Shown in pieces: positions 7,979-17,364 of a DNA stretch of 64,000 nucleotides. Below the pieces are notes generated by a model that ran no database searches, had not been told where the DNA came from, and saw only the letters and a program-made list of their open reading frames with translations. The first letter of the stretch is position 1, and every line of letters starts with the position of its first letter. The stretch is from Seonamhaeicola sp. (GTDB lineage: Bacteria > Bacteroidota > Bacteroidia > Flavobacteriales > Flavobacteriaceae), in contig NZ_JANQJQ010000009.1 of assembly GCF_028281565.1 (NCBI RefSeq), positions 101,087 to 165,086 of the forward strand, written 5' to 3'. The translations under genes were made by a program, and so were the position numbers.

Positions 7979-10171
7979 CTATGTATCTTCCGGCTTACCT
8001 ATTAGATGAAAGTCTAAATGTTTTTTAACCAAATCGGTATTTTTAACTTTTACAACCACTTCATCTCCCAACTGATACATGTTTTTAGAATGCCGGCCTA
8101 CCAACGCATATTGACTTTCATCAAAAACGTAATGATCATCCGTAATATCACGTATACTCACCATTCCCTCACATTTATTAGTAATAATTTCAACGTAAAT
8201 ACCCCAGTCGGTTACCCCGGAAATCACGCCTAAAAACTCCTGGTCTTTATGATCTTCCATAAAACGTATTTGCATGTATTTTATAGAATCACGCTCTGCC
8301 TTAGTGGCTAAATATTCCATATTACTGGAATGCTGGCACTTATCTTCATAGGCTTCTTCATTAGCTGATTTTCCACCATCTAAATAGTGCTGTAAAAGTC
8401 TATGGGCCATAACATCCGGATAGCGACGAATAGGAGACGTAAAATGCGAATAATAATCGAATGCCAAACCATAATGACCGATATTATGTGTTGTGTATTC
8501 CGCTTTACTCATACTCCGTATAGCTAAGGTATCCACTAAATTTTGTTCTTTTTTACCAACGACTTCGGATAGTAAACTGTTTAAAGATGCCGATGTTGAT
8601 TTCCTGTCTTTAAAATTAAGTTTATACCCAAACCGCCCAACTATGTTTTGAAGTGCTGCTAATTTACTAACGTCAGGTTCATCATGTACACGATACACAA
8701 ACGTCTTTTTAGGATTTTGTTTCCCTATAAATTCGGCCACTTTTTTATTAGCTAACAACATAAACTCTTCTATGAGTTTATTCGCATCTTTACTGGTTTT
8801 AAAATAAACACCTTCCGGATTATTATCAGCGTCCAAATTGAATTTTACTTCCACTTTATCAAATGAAATTGCCCCGCCTTTCAAACGTTTTTTACGCATG
8901 ATCTTCGCTAATTCATCAAGTTTTAAAATAGCATTAGCTAAATTTTGATCTGTTTTATAAGCCTTTCCTGTTAAAGAAACTTCTCCAGGAATTTCATTTG
9001 TTTTAGATTCTATAATAGCCTGGGCTTCTTCATATGCAAAACGTGCGTCACTATAAGTAACGGTTCTGCCAAACCATTGGTCTTTAACTTCGGCCTTATC
9101 ATTCATTTTAAACACGGCTGAGAAGGTGTATTTCTCCTCATGTGGCCGCAATGAACACGCATTATTCGATAATATTTCAGGTAACATAGGCACTACCCTG
9201 TCTACCAGATACACAGACGTGGCACGGTTATAGGCTTCATCATCCAGAACAGTACCTTCTTTAACATAATGGGATACATCGGCAATATGAATACCTATTT
9301 CATACAATCCATTGCCCAGAACCGTAAACGATAAAGCATCATCAAAATCTTTAGCATCTTTGGGATCTATGGTAAAGGTCAGATTTTTACGCATATCTCT
9401 GCGATTAGCTATTTCTTCTTTTGTAATGGAAGTATCTAACTTGTTAGCATAATCTTCTACTTCATAAGGAAATTCATAAGGTAAGCCGTACTCGGAAAGT
9501 ATGGCATGGATCTCTGTGTTATGTTCTCCCGGTTTTCCTAAAACCTTCATTACTTTTCCATAGGGTGAATCGGCATTCTCAGGCCAATCTTCAATTCTAA
9601 CCAACACCTTGTCACCTTCTTCTGCTTTGAATGTTTTATTGATTGGAACAAAAATATCTTTATACATTTTAGCACTATCCGGAATCACAAAAGCGTACTT
9701 TTCATGTATTTGAATGACACCAACGTATTCATTCTTTTCTCGCTTTAAGATACCTGTAATTTCACCTTCCAGTTTTCCTCGTTTTCGTCTTTTATAAAGG
9801 TAAAATTCAACTTCATCACCATTTAAAGCTCTATTGATATTATTAGAGGCTATAAAAACATCTTCATCAAAAGCATCACAAATGATGTAACCGGATCCTT
9901 TAGGAGACAGGTCTAATATACCGGTATGATATTCGGTATTTATAATAGCCTTAAATTTTCCTCTGTCTACTTGCTGTATTTCTTCTTTAGCCGCAAGTTT
10001 AGCTAAAGTTTTTATAATTTGGTTTCGACTGCTGGCATCATTGACACCTAATTTGGCAGCTATTTGCTTGTAGTTAAACGCTTTATTTCGTTCTTTTTTT
10101 AATAAGCTTAAAATGGTATTGGTTAAGTTTGGGATGCCTTTTCTGGATTTTCTCTTTCTCTTTTTTGCCAT
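7979..10171 (-). CDS. rnr: Ribonuclease R
   Basis: A 730-residue 3'-to-5' exoribonuclease that degrades structured RNA. A basic N-terminus (MAKKRKRKSRKG) leads into a winged-helix segment, cold-shock/OB domains (GSGYIICDAFDEDVFIAS near 95-110), and the RNB catalytic domain with TFTIDPKDAKDFDDALS (about 265-280) carrying the metal-binding aspartates. HYGLAFDYYSHFTSPIRRYPDV follows, and a C-terminal S1 domain (GVISGVTDWGIYVEI) ends the protein. Length and order are normal for RNase R rather than RNase II. Its promoter should lie in the AT-rich gap to the right. Confidence 0.96.
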   Translation of the reverse strand: MAKKRKRKSRKGIPNLTNTILSLLKKERNKAFNYKQIAAKLGVNDASSRNQIIKTLAKLAAKEEIQQVDRGKFKAIINTEYHTGILDLSPKGSGYIICDAFDEDVFIASNNINRALNGDEVEFYLYKRRKRGKLEGEITGILKREKNEYVGVIQIHEKYAFVIPDSAKMYKDIFVPINKTFKAEEGDKVLVRIEDWPENADSPYGKVMKVLGKPGEHNTEIHAILSEYGLPYEFPYEVEDYANKLDTSITKEEIANRRDMRKNLTFTIDPKDAKDFDDALSFTVLGNGLYEIGIHIADVSHYVKEGTVLDDEAYNRATSVYLVDRVVPMLPEILSNNACSLRPHEEKYTFSAVFKMNDKAEVKDQWFGRTVTYSDARFAYEEAQAIIESKTNEIPGEVSLTGKAYKTDQNLANAILKLDELAKIMRKKRLKGGAISFDKVEVKFNLDADNNPEGVYFKTSKDANKLIEEFMLLANKKVAEFIGKQNPKKTFVYRVHDEPDVSKLAALQNIVGRFGYKLNFKDRKSTSASLNSLLSEVVGKKEQNLVDTLAIRSMSKAEYTTHNIGHYGLAFDYYSHFTSPIRRYPDVMAHRLLQHYLDGGKSANEEAYEDKCQHSSNMEYLATKAERDSIKYMQIRFMEDHKDQEFLGVISGVTDWGIYVEIITNKCEGMVSIRDITDDHYVFDESQYALVGRHSKNMYQLGDEVVVKVKNTDLVKKHLDFHLIGKPEDT

Positions 10172-10719
10172 GAATTAATTGAAGCAGTAATATATTTTGT
10201 TATTTGTTAAAGGTATTAAGATTTATCTTAAGAATCTAAATTAAAATGTTATCCACAAATTATATTATAATACTTTTTTCTTTTAAAAATTTTAAAAATA
10301 AAATGATGGTTATTATAGTGTGTTAATAAGGCTGATAACTTTTTTAAGGTTTATTTTGAAATGTATTTTATTGAATTTTGTTGATAGGAAATTAACAGGT
10401 TTTAACCTGGTTAACTCATTATTTTTTAGGTAGTTTTATTTTACTGTTAACAGTTGTTCACAACCTTATTAAACAATTTTTTTTAATAAATAAATGACTT
10501 AACATTGGTTACTAAAATACCTTTTGGTGCTAATAACTTAACTAAAAATTTACATAAACTAATTTGGATGTTACCTAAATGTTACGGATTGTAAAAAATG
10601 ATCAATTTTCCAAGTTTATTTTTTAGAAAATAATGAATAGATATTAACATGTCATTAAAAATGTAGTTAACAGGTTTTGATTTATTAACTTTGACAAAAA
10701 TATAATACACCTTAAAATT
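10172..10719. other. 548-bp AT-rich divergent intergenic region with a DnaA-box sequence
   Basis: No plausible gene is present. The region is very AT-rich and separates divergent rnr and rpiB. TTATCCACA at 10249-10257 is a perfect DnaA-box sequence. TGTTAATAA (10321), TTGTTCACA (10454) and a TGTTGATAG near 10379 are two-mismatch relatives. TTAACAGGTTTT occurs twice (near 10391 and 10669). It could be a promoter region only, or a replication-origin candidate; the evidence for an origin is weak. Confidence 0.4.
10686..10693 (+). promoter_or_regulatory. Bacteroidota -7 box upstream of rpiB
   Basis: TAACTTTG matches TAnnTTTG and lies 26 bases upstream of the rpiB ATG. It is a reasonable promoter for the rpiB-CDF-GNAT operon. 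Confidence 0.4.
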
Positions 10720-11154
10720 ATGACTATTTCTATAGGAAATGACCATGCGGGAACCGATTATAAATTCGCTATCAAACAATATCTTGAAGATAACGGGTAT
10801 ACTGTTGTTAATCACGGTACAGATGCTTCCGATAGTGTTGATTATGCTGATTTTGTACATCCTGTTGCCGAAGATGTTGAAAGCGGTAAATCTACTTATG
10901 GCGTCTTAATTTGTGGTAGTGCCAATGGTGTGGCTATGACCGCTAATAAACATCAAAAAATACGTGCCGGTTTATGCTGGAATAAAGAAATAGTTGAGTT
11001 AATTCGCGGACATAACAATGCAAATGTTTTGTGTATTCCTGCAAGATTTACAGCTATTCCACAGGCGATTCAAATGGTTGAGACTTTTTTAAATACTGAA
11101 TTTGAAGGTGGTCGTCATCAAAAACGTATAGATAAAATCCCGTTATCCTGTTAA
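10720..11154 (+). CDS. rpiB: Ribose-5-phosphate isomerase B
   Basis: A 144-residue RpiB/LacAB family sugar-phosphate isomerase that interconverts ribose 5-phosphate and ribulose 5-phosphate in the pentose phosphate pathway. Visible motifs are GNDHAGTDYK at the N-terminus, CGSANGVAMTANKHQKIRAG in the middle (with the phosphate-binding loop) and HNNANVLCIPARF. Full length. Its TAA stop is directly followed by the ATG of the metal transporter, indicating a shared transcript. Confidence 0.94.
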   Translation: MTISIGNDHAGTDYKFAIKQYLEDNGYTVVNHGTDASDSVDYADFVHPVAEDVESGKSTYGVLICGSANGVAMTANKHQKIRAGLCWNKEIVELIRGHNNANVLCIPARFTAIPQAIQMVETFLNTEFEGGRHQKRIDKIPLSC

Positions 11155-12072
11155 ATGGGGCACTCACATACGCATAATCACTCGCATTCACATACCGATT
11201 TAAAGGGCCGGAACCTTTTTATTTCTATTTTTTTAAATATCCTGATAACTACCGCACAGGTTATTGGTGGTTTAATATCAGGAAGCCTTTCTTTATTAAG
11301 CGATGCATTACATAATTTCAGTGATGTTGTATCACTTATCATAAGTTATATAGCAAATAAACTGGTAAAGAAAAAAGCGTCTTTACACAAAACATTTGGC
11401 TATAAACGCGCTGAAATTTTAGCCGCATTCATTAACGCGGCCACTTTAATGATTATATCTGTTTTATTAATTATTGAAGCTATCGAGCGTTTTAGAAATC
11501 CGCAAGAGATTGAATCCAATCTGGTTATTTGGTTATCCATAGTAGCCATCTTAGGAAACGGTTTTAGTGTCCTGTTGCTAAAACGGGATTCTGAAGCTAA
11601 TATGAATATGAAAAGTGCCTATCTGCATTTATTGACCGATATGATGGCCAGTGTGGCAGTTCTTATAGGTGGTTTATTAATGAAATACTTTCAATTGTAT
11701 TGGGTGGACAGTGTATTGACGTTTTTAATTGCCCTGTATTTGATTTGGATGGGGTTTGACCTGTTAAAACGGTCCACTAAAGTATTGATGTTATTTACAC
11801 CGGAAAATATTCCTGTGCAACAAATAGTTACTGAAATAAATGCTTTGGACTCTATAAAGAATGTGCATCATGTCCATATTTGGCAATTAAATGAAGAAGA
11901 AACACATTTGGAAGCCCATATTGATTTTAATGAGGATATAACCTTATCTCAATTTGATACTATTTTACAGAAAATAGAAGATCTGGTACTTAAGAAGTAC
12001 GATATTAACCATGTTAATATTCAACCGGAATACGGTAAAGAAGATGCTAAGGATGTGATTGTTCAGGATTGA
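11155..12072 (+). CDS. Cation diffusion facilitator (Zn/Co/Cd exporter, CzcD-like)
   Basis: A 305-residue inner-membrane metal/proton antiporter. It starts with a His-rich tail (MGHSHTHNHSHSH), followed by six membrane segments. Metal-site signatures are LLSDALHNFSD in helix II and LHLLTD in helix V. The cytoplasmic C-terminal domain (from about 215) has the ferredoxin-like KNVHHVHIWQL motif. These features fit the CzcD/ZitB type, which exports zinc or related divalent cations. The start abuts the rpiB stop and the end overlaps the next frame, so it is co-transcribed. Confidence 0.93.
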   Translation: MGHSHTHNHSHSHTDLKGRNLFISIFLNILITTAQVIGGLISGSLSLLSDALHNFSDVVSLIISYIANKLVKKKASLHKTFGYKRAEILAAFINAATLMIISVLLIIEAIERFRNPQEIESNLVIWLSIVAILGNGFSVLLLKRDSEANMNMKSAYLHLLTDMMASVAVLIGGLLMKYFQLYWVDSVLTFLIALYLIWMGFDLLKRSTKVLMLFTPENIPVQQIVTEINALDSIKNVHHVHIWQLNEEETHLEAHIDFNEDITLSQFDTILQKIEDLVLKKYDINHVNIQPEYGKEDAKDVIVQD

Positions 12073-12097
12073 CAAACAAGTTCAGAATGACAAAAGT

Positions 12098-12541
12098 ATG
12101 TTAGACATTAAAACCAAATCATTTTCAGAATTAACTACCCGGGAATTATATGATCTATTACAATTGCGAAGCGAAGTTTTTGTGGTAGAACAAAACTGTG
12201 TCTATCAGGATATTGATGGAAAAGATCAGAACGCACTCCATGTTCTGGGTTATAAAGAAGGTATTTTGGTCGCCTATACACGTATTTTTAAACCTGGTGA
12301 TTATTTTGAAGATGCCAGTATTGGTAGAGTAGTAGTGGCTAAAGATCAAAGAAAGTACAAGTATGGATACCATATTATGGAAGCATCGATCCAGGCCGTC
12401 AATCAACATTTTAATTTAAGTAAAATCAAGATCTCTGCCCAGGTTTATCTTAAAACGTTTTACAATAATTTAGGTTTTAATGAAGTAGGTGAGGAGTATT
12501 TGGAAGATGATATTCCACATATTGTTATGATAAAAGCGTGA
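12098..12541 (+). CDS. ElaA-like GNAT acetyltransferase
   Basis: A 147-residue protein of the ElaA branch of GNAT acetyltransferases: FSELTTRELYDLLQLRSEVF, FVVEQNCVYQDIDGKD, then the acetyl-CoA-binding region ASIGRVVVAKDQRKYKYG and a C-terminal FYNNLGF. I chose ATG at 12098 because MLDIKTKSF is the family N-terminus. An upstream in-frame ATG at 12059 would overlap the transporter and read through a GACAAACAAGTTCAG repeat-like stretch. Substrate unknown. It is the last gene of the rpiB operon. Confidence 0.88.
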   Translation: MLDIKTKSFSELTTRELYDLLQLRSEVFVVEQNCVYQDIDGKDQNALHVLGYKEGILVAYTRIFKPGDYFEDASIGRVVVAKDQRKYKYGYHIMEASIQAVNQHFNLSKIKISAQVYLKTFYNNLGFNEVGEEYLEDDIPHIVMIKA

Positions 12542-12562
12542 TCACTCGAACTGACAAGTCAA

Positions 12563-14110
12563 TTACCGCTTTAAAGTAAAGTGCCCTTTTATAGGAACAT
12601 CGGCATCACGGTATATTATAAACCAATAATCATCGGTATTCATTAATTGGCCATTAAAAGTACCATCCCATTCAAAGTTGTTGGGTAGAAGCGATTTTAA
12701 CAGTTTTCCGTATCGGTCATAAATACGAATGGATGTGAAGGAACCTGCATTATCTATCACTTTCCAGGTGTCATGACTGTTATCATTATTAGGCGTGAAG
12801 TATTTTGGAATATAAAAATCACCGGAAGTTATCACAACATTAAAACTGGATTCATTAGTATAACATTGGGTACTACTAAAAATATAAATGGTTTGTGAGG
12901 TTGTTATAACCGCTCCAGGCAAAAGCTGTTGACCACCCGCGTCAGGTTCCGTATGATAGGTTCCGTTTGTTAATGGTGGTAAAGTATAGGAACTTCCAAC
13001 AAAATCACTTAAAACATCTACGTCAGGTGTTCCATTTCCTAAAGCATCACAGTCACTTTGAGAAAGAACAAAATTTGTGACCGGATCAATGTTTGTCCAA
13101 TTTGTTGTACTATAGGCAACATCATCTACAAAGACACAACTTAAAAAGGGGTTTAAAGTGGCTTCAAAAGCCGTTATTATTGAATTATTCCCGTTTTGAA
13201 TATTGATAAAACAAAGTAAATTATCTACGCAATTTAATTGTTCCAGTTTTGTATTACTACTTAAATCCAAAGAGCTCAAGCCGTTTAAACCAATTGACAG
13301 TTCTACTAATTCAGTGTTGTTGGAAGTGTCTAAAACAGATAAAATATTACCATTACCAGTAACCCTTGTTAATTCAGTATTATTGGTGATATCAATAACT
13401 GCAATGGTATTGTCATCAAAAGAAAACTCCTGTAGTTCCGTATTATTGGTGACATCTAATGAAGTAAGCAAATTATTGGCACAATTAAACTGTTTTAAAT
13501 CCAAATTATTAGAAGTATCAACTGTAGTTAAAGCGTTGTTATTACAAAAAAATATATCTAATGAAATGTTTTGGGAGATGTCCATTGAAGTAAGTTGATT
13601 GTTATCACAGATAAGTACATTAAGTTTAGGATTGTTTGTAACATCTAAATTAGTGAGTTGATTTTCACCGCAATCTAATGAGATTAATTCCGGGTTATTA
13701 GTAACATCTAAATTCACTAATTGATTGTTATCGCACCAGAGGATTTGTAAAAGTGTATTATTAGAGACATCTAAACCTGCAAGTTGATTATCGTCTACAA
13801 ATAATTGAGTTAAATTTGAATTGTTTGTAATATCAATACCGGTTAACAGGTTGTTTGTGCATTCCAGAATAGACAATGCCGCAAAATCTTCAATACCTGT
13901 TAAATCGGAAATATTTTGGTTATCTATATTTAAAATTGCAATACCACTGATATCGGATGTGGTTACAGAGCCATTAACAGGTGCCGTATCATAACCTAAA
14001 TCAATTAGCGCCTGTTCAAAATTAGGATCCGGAATAAGTGTATTTTGTGAAAAACAAGTGATACTTATCTGGCATAAGAATGTAAATAAGAAAGCGGCTT
14101 TTTTAAACAT
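12563..14110 (-). CDS. Leucine-rich repeat protein with type IX secretion sorting domain
   Basis: A 515-residue secreted protein. A signal peptide (about residues 1-21) is followed by a short linker and about twelve 21-residue leucine-rich repeats (about 60-310) of the form LDVTNNPxLxxLxCxxNQLT, a curved binding scaffold. A short beta domain with cysteines follows, and the C-terminal 85 residues (YIPKYFTPNNDNSHDTW ... RIYDRYGKLL ... WDGTFNG) are the type B gliding-motility/T9SS sorting domain. It should be exported across the outer membrane by the Por system. The ligand is unknown. It lies 3 bases after an OmpA-like gene and is probably co-transcribed with it. Confidence 0.93.
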   Translation of the reverse strand: MFKKAAFLFTFLCQISITCFSQNTLIPDPNFEQALIDLGYDTAPVNGSVTTSDISGIAILNIDNQNISDLTGIEDFAALSILECTNNLLTGIDITNNSNLTQLFVDDNQLAGLDVSNNTLLQILWCDNNQLVNLDVTNNPELISLDCGENQLTNLDVTNNPKLNVLICDNNQLTSMDISQNISLDIFFCNNNALTTVDTSNNLDLKQFNCANNLLTSLDVTNNTELQEFSFDDNTIAVIDITNNTELTRVTGNGNILSVLDTSNNTELVELSIGLNGLSSLDLSSNTKLEQLNCVDNLLCFINIQNGNNSIITAFEATLNPFLSCVFVDDVAYSTTNWTNIDPVTNFVLSQSDCDALGNGTPDVDVLSDFVGSSYTLPPLTNGTYHTEPDAGGQQLLPGAVITTSQTIYIFSSTQCYTNESSFNVVITSGDFYIPKYFTPNNDNSHDTWKVIDNAGSFTSIRIYDRYGKLLKSLLPNNFEWDGTFNGQLMNTDDYWFIIYRDADVPIKGHFTLKR

Positions 14111-14113
14111 CGG

Positions 14114-14971
14114 TTATTGATTCTCATCTCCTACGTAAGTAATTAAAATTTCAACACGTCTGTCATACTTGGGGTCGCCACCAAGCGGGAATTTACGTCG
14201 CATACCCATATAGCGCATACGTCTTTTATCTACCCCTTTTTTAGCAAAATAATCATACACATACCTGGCTCGGGCCTCAGAAAGGTTTCGTTTTTTTGTT
14301 TTTCGGTCTACGGCGTCACGGGTATATTTTGTACAACAGACATGACCCTGAATAGTAAAGTAGATATTATCACGCTCAACCAATGCCTTTGCAATAGATT
14401 CCAGTGTTTTCTTTGATTCGGGATTCACCCTGGCATATCCGGTTTTAAACAGAATATTTTCAAAAATGATCTTATCACCAACCTTAACATCTCCCCGTAT
14501 CTTTTCAGATGAACTTTTCTTTATCTCGGCAGCTACTTCTTTTTCTTCTTTGGGTTCGGGTGCTTTAGGCTGAACAATAATCTCAACTTTTCTATTTAAT
14601 CCCCTGATTTTTATAATACTTGTTTCATCAACAATTTTGAGTAGAATTTCGCCTTTTCCATCAACATTGGTGATCAGGTCTTCACTAATTTCATTTTCTG
14701 AAAAAATAGTCTTTATAGCATCAGCTCTTTGTTGCGATAATTTTAAATTATAGGTATCTGCACCCCGATCGTCACAAAACCCATATATTGAAATAGATTC
14801 AATGTCCAGATCTGCTAAGGTTGAAATAAATAGAAGTAAACGATTTGCTTCTGTTGAAGGCACTATATATTTATCAGTATCAAAATAAACCTCATGTGTC
14901 AATTCCTTTTGAGCAAAAGACACCCCACAAGTAAGTAATAATGATATTAGAAATACTAGCAGTTTATTCAT
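14114..14971 (-). CDS. Protein with two tandem OmpA-like domains
   Basis: A 285-residue periplasmic protein. A signal peptide (1-20) is followed by one OmpA C-terminal-like domain (about 25-115, VYFDTDKYIVPS...NLKLSQQRADAI) and a second (about 165-285, ILFKTGYARVNP...NLSEARARYVYDYFAKKGV...RRVEI). Both keep the LSxxRA peptidoglycan-binding signature. It lacks the N-terminal beta-barrel of true OmpA, so it should be a soluble or peripheral cell-wall tether. It precedes the T9SS LRR gene by 3 bases, which suggests partnership at the cell surface. Confidence 0.88.
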   Translation of the reverse strand: MNKLLVFLISLLLTCGVSFAQKELTHEVYFDTDKYIVPSTEANRLLLFISTLADLDIESISIYGFCDDRGADTYNLKLSQQRADAIKTIFSENEISEDLITNVDGKGEILLKIVDETSIIKIRGLNRKVEIIVQPKAPEPKEEKEVAAEIKKSSSEKIRGDVKVGDKIIFENILFKTGYARVNPESKKTLESIAKALVERDNIYFTIQGHVCCTKYTRDAVDRKTKKRNLSEARARYVYDYFAKKGVDKRRMRYMGMRRKFPLGGDPKYDRRVEILITYVGDENQ

Positions 14972-15083
14972 AGTAGGTCGAAATATTATGGGATATAAAT
15001 ATAATATTTTTGAGCAATTAGCCCAGAAATCACCTAACTTTTAAGTTAAATTGCAAATACTAAAGGTTGAAAAACAAGTAGTT

Positions 15084-16718
15084 CTAGTTTAAATACCCCA
15101 AATAGGTTGATGTACTACCAAGTATTTCCGTAGCCTTTTTTATTTTAGGATCATGAATTTTATAATAATCGTATAGCCCTTCCCTGTAAACATAACGCTT
15201 CACAATTTCTTCGGTTAACAGCTCCAATAAAAAGCTCTTATTTTCGTCAATAACCTCTTCTTTTGAGCGATTCAAATTTGTGATCAAGGTATTAAAATCT
15301 TTTTCAATATTGTCATTAAGTTCTTCATCTGTGGCAGCTTCAAAAGCTTTGTAAAGCACTTTTTCGGTTTCGGTCTTGAACGAAAAATTATGAGCTTTCA
15401 AATATTTTTTAAAGTTGGAGAAATCGGCATCTTTCAACATAAAATCATTCACATTGCTGAGCATGTTTTTATAATAATAATCTGTTGCAAAGTTGAATAT
15501 AAGGTCATCATTTACAATTGCATTGGTAACTGTTGCGTTTTTAGAGGCATCAAAAACCACATCGGGAAATACACCACCACCGTCAAATACTTTACGTCCG
15601 TTTTTGGTTTTAAACTCGTTATAGTTTTCCTGTTTTACACGAACCGCTTCACCTTTTTCATCCCTGTTCCAATAGTCCAAAGATTGAATACATCTGCCGG
15701 AAGGCGTATAATATCTTGAAATGGTAATCTTTACCTGTGTACCATAGGTAAGTTGTTTTGGGCGTTGTACCAGGCCTTTTCCAAAACTTCTGGAACCCAC
15801 AATAACCGCTCGGTCCAAATCCTGTAACGACCCCGAAACAATTTCACTGGCAGATGCACTGTTGCCATCAATTAAAACCACTAACGGAATTTCCGTATCA
15901 ATAGGTTCGGTTTGGGTGTAATAGGTTCTGTTATACTTTTTAACTTTAGATTTTGTAGTTACCACCAATTGTCCTTTAGGTACAAACAGGTTTACAATTT
16001 TAATGGCTTCGTTTAATAAACCACCCGGGTTTCCACGTAAATCCAAAATAATGCGTTTGGCACCCTGAGCTTTTAAATCGCGTAGGGCATAATTGGTTTC
16101 TTTGTACGCTTTTTGGTTAAACCTACTTAAAACAATATAACCGGTTTTATCATTTATCATAGAGAAATGCGGTACTGCTTTTATCTCTACTTCAGCCCTT
16201 TCAATGGTTGTGGTTGCCTCTTTTCCCTGGCGTTTATAAGTTACTTCAACTTTAGAACCTGATGTGCCTTTAAGTAAATCACCACTGTTTTCTTTATAAT
16301 TTTCAATTAAAGTATTACCTACTTTAATAATTTCATCACCCGCTTTTAAGCCTGCTTTATCAGCCGGGTAATCTTTGTACGGCTCTACAATAACCAGCTT
16401 ATCTTTAAAAGTTTTTACTCTGGCGCCAATACCGGTATAATCGCCGGTATTATTAATTCTGGCAGCTTCCACATCCTGTTCGTTCATAAAGTTGGTGTAT
16501 GGATCCAGGTCGGCCAACATACTTTTTATGGCGGTATCCATTAAATCGCCCGGGTTGGTCTCATCAACATAATTCATATTGAGCTCTTTGAACAACGTAG
16601 TGAAGATCTCTATCTGCTTAGCGATTTCAAAAAAGTCATTCTTAAAAGCCGTAGTGCTTAAAAAAATAGTTGCTGCTAAGATGAAAAGGACAAATCTATT
16701 TTTAATTATTTTCTTCAT
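15084..16718 (-). CDS. S41 family C-terminal processing peptidase with PDZ domain
   Basis: A 544-residue exported serine protease. A signal/anchor segment (about 7-25) leads into an N-terminal domain, a PDZ domain (about 92-165, TGIGARV...YPADKAGLKAGDEIIKVG) and the S41 core with ILDLRGNPGG (225-233). The catalytic Ser lies in NSASASEI (286-293) and the general-base Lys in SFGKG (311-315). CtpA/Prc proteins cleave tails of periplasmic or membrane proteins. It follows rnpA after 12 bases, a gene order typical of Flavobacteriaceae. Confidence 0.94.
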   Translation of the reverse strand: MKKIIKNRFVLFILAATIFLSTTAFKNDFFEIAKQIEIFTTLFKELNMNYVDETNPGDLMDTAIKSMLADLDPYTNFMNEQDVEAARINNTGDYTGIGARVKTFKDKLVIVEPYKDYPADKAGLKAGDEIIKVGNTLIENYKENSGDLLKGTSGSKVEVTYKRQGKEATTTIERAEVEIKAVPHFSMINDKTGYIVLSRFNQKAYKETNYALRDLKAQGAKRIILDLRGNPGGLLNEAIKIVNLFVPKGQLVVTTKSKVKKYNRTYYTQTEPIDTEIPLVVLIDGNSASASEIVSGSLQDLDRAVIVGSRSFGKGLVQRPKQLTYGTQVKITISRYYTPSGRCIQSLDYWNRDEKGEAVRVKQENYNEFKTKNGRKVFDGGGVFPDVVFDASKNATVTNAIVNDDLIFNFATDYYYKNMLSNVNDFMLKDADFSNFKKYLKAHNFSFKTETEKVLYKAFEAATDEELNDNIEKDFNTLITNLNRSKEEVIDENKSFLLELLTEEIVKRYVYREGLYDYYKIHDPKIKKATEILGSTSTYLGYLN

Positions 16719-16730
16719 GGGGATATATTT

Positions 16731-17105
16731 TTATTCGGCAATTTTGTTTAAAAATTTATCAAACAATTGTTTCATTTTTGTTTCAACCTGGAGAAACGTT
16801 GGTTCTTCCTTGCCAATGTACAAAATCATTAACGCATATTGTGTTGTAATGTTGTTAAAATAGTCAGACTTATTTAACCGGTAAGCCTCTCGTAATAAGC
16901 GCTTTATTCTATTTCTGTCAACAGCACGTTTAAAATGTTTTTTACTAACAGACACACCGGCCTTCACCATAACATCATCTTCAAATCCCATTTTCATATA
17001 TACCAACCGTATGGGAAAAGCAGATACGGATTGTCCTTCTGTAAATAGCTGGTCTATTAACTTTTTGCTCTTGAGTTTTTCTTTTTTAGGAAATGAGGTG
17101 TTCAT
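16731..17105 (-). CDS. rnpA: Ribonuclease P protein component
   Basis: A 124-residue basic protein that assists the RNase P RNA in maturing tRNA 5' ends. The conserved RNP motif is present as KKHFKRAVDRNRIKRLLREAYR (about 58-79), preceded by the FPIRLVYMKM strand. Start MNTSFPKKEKLKSKK is normal. It is the first gene of the rnpA-S41 pair. The rpmH gene that often precedes rnpA in other phyla is not here, as usual in Flavobacteriaceae. Confidence 0.94.
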   Translation of the reverse strand: MNTSFPKKEKLKSKKLIDQLFTEGQSVSAFPIRLVYMKMGFEDDVMVKAGVSVSKKHFKRAVDRNRIKRLLREAYRLNKSDYFNNITTQYALMILYIGKEEPTFLQVETKMKQLFDKFLNKIAE

Positions 17106-17290
17106 TAAGGTGCTTTATCAAAACAAAAATAGTAATAACAATTAATACATTTCATTAGCTGGGATTTCATAAATTATGATTTCTAATAAGTATTAAGTAT
17201 GGTGTGACTGAGAAAAGAAAAGCGACGGAATAATTCGTGCTTTAGAGGTGACTTTAGCCCTTTTTATATGGAGTTTTACAGAGAACCAAT

Positions 17291-17304
17291 ATGATAAAAA
17301 TCAT
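17291..17304. promoter_or_regulatory. FNR/CRP-like palindrome upstream of the GCS2-CBS operon
   Basis: ATGATAAAAATCAT is a perfect dyad with core TGAT-N4-ATCA, the form bound by FNR/CRP-family regulators. It lies 61 bases upstream of the operon's first ATG. Which regulator binds, if any, is inference. Confidence 0.45.
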
Positions 17305-17364
17305 AGTTTAAGCACTGTTTCAGGAGTAATTTAGCTAGGTTCTAAGCACTTAAAATATAGGATC

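Noticed and set aside
10690..10712. E. coli-type TTGACA/TATAAT promoter before rpiB
   Set aside because: The two boxes are only about 6 bases apart, far from the 17 needed; the Bacteroidota TAnnTTTG box fits better.
10582..10860. A minus-strand open frame over the rpiB start
   Set aside because: It is opposite to the clear rpiB coding sequence and lacks any recognisable motif.
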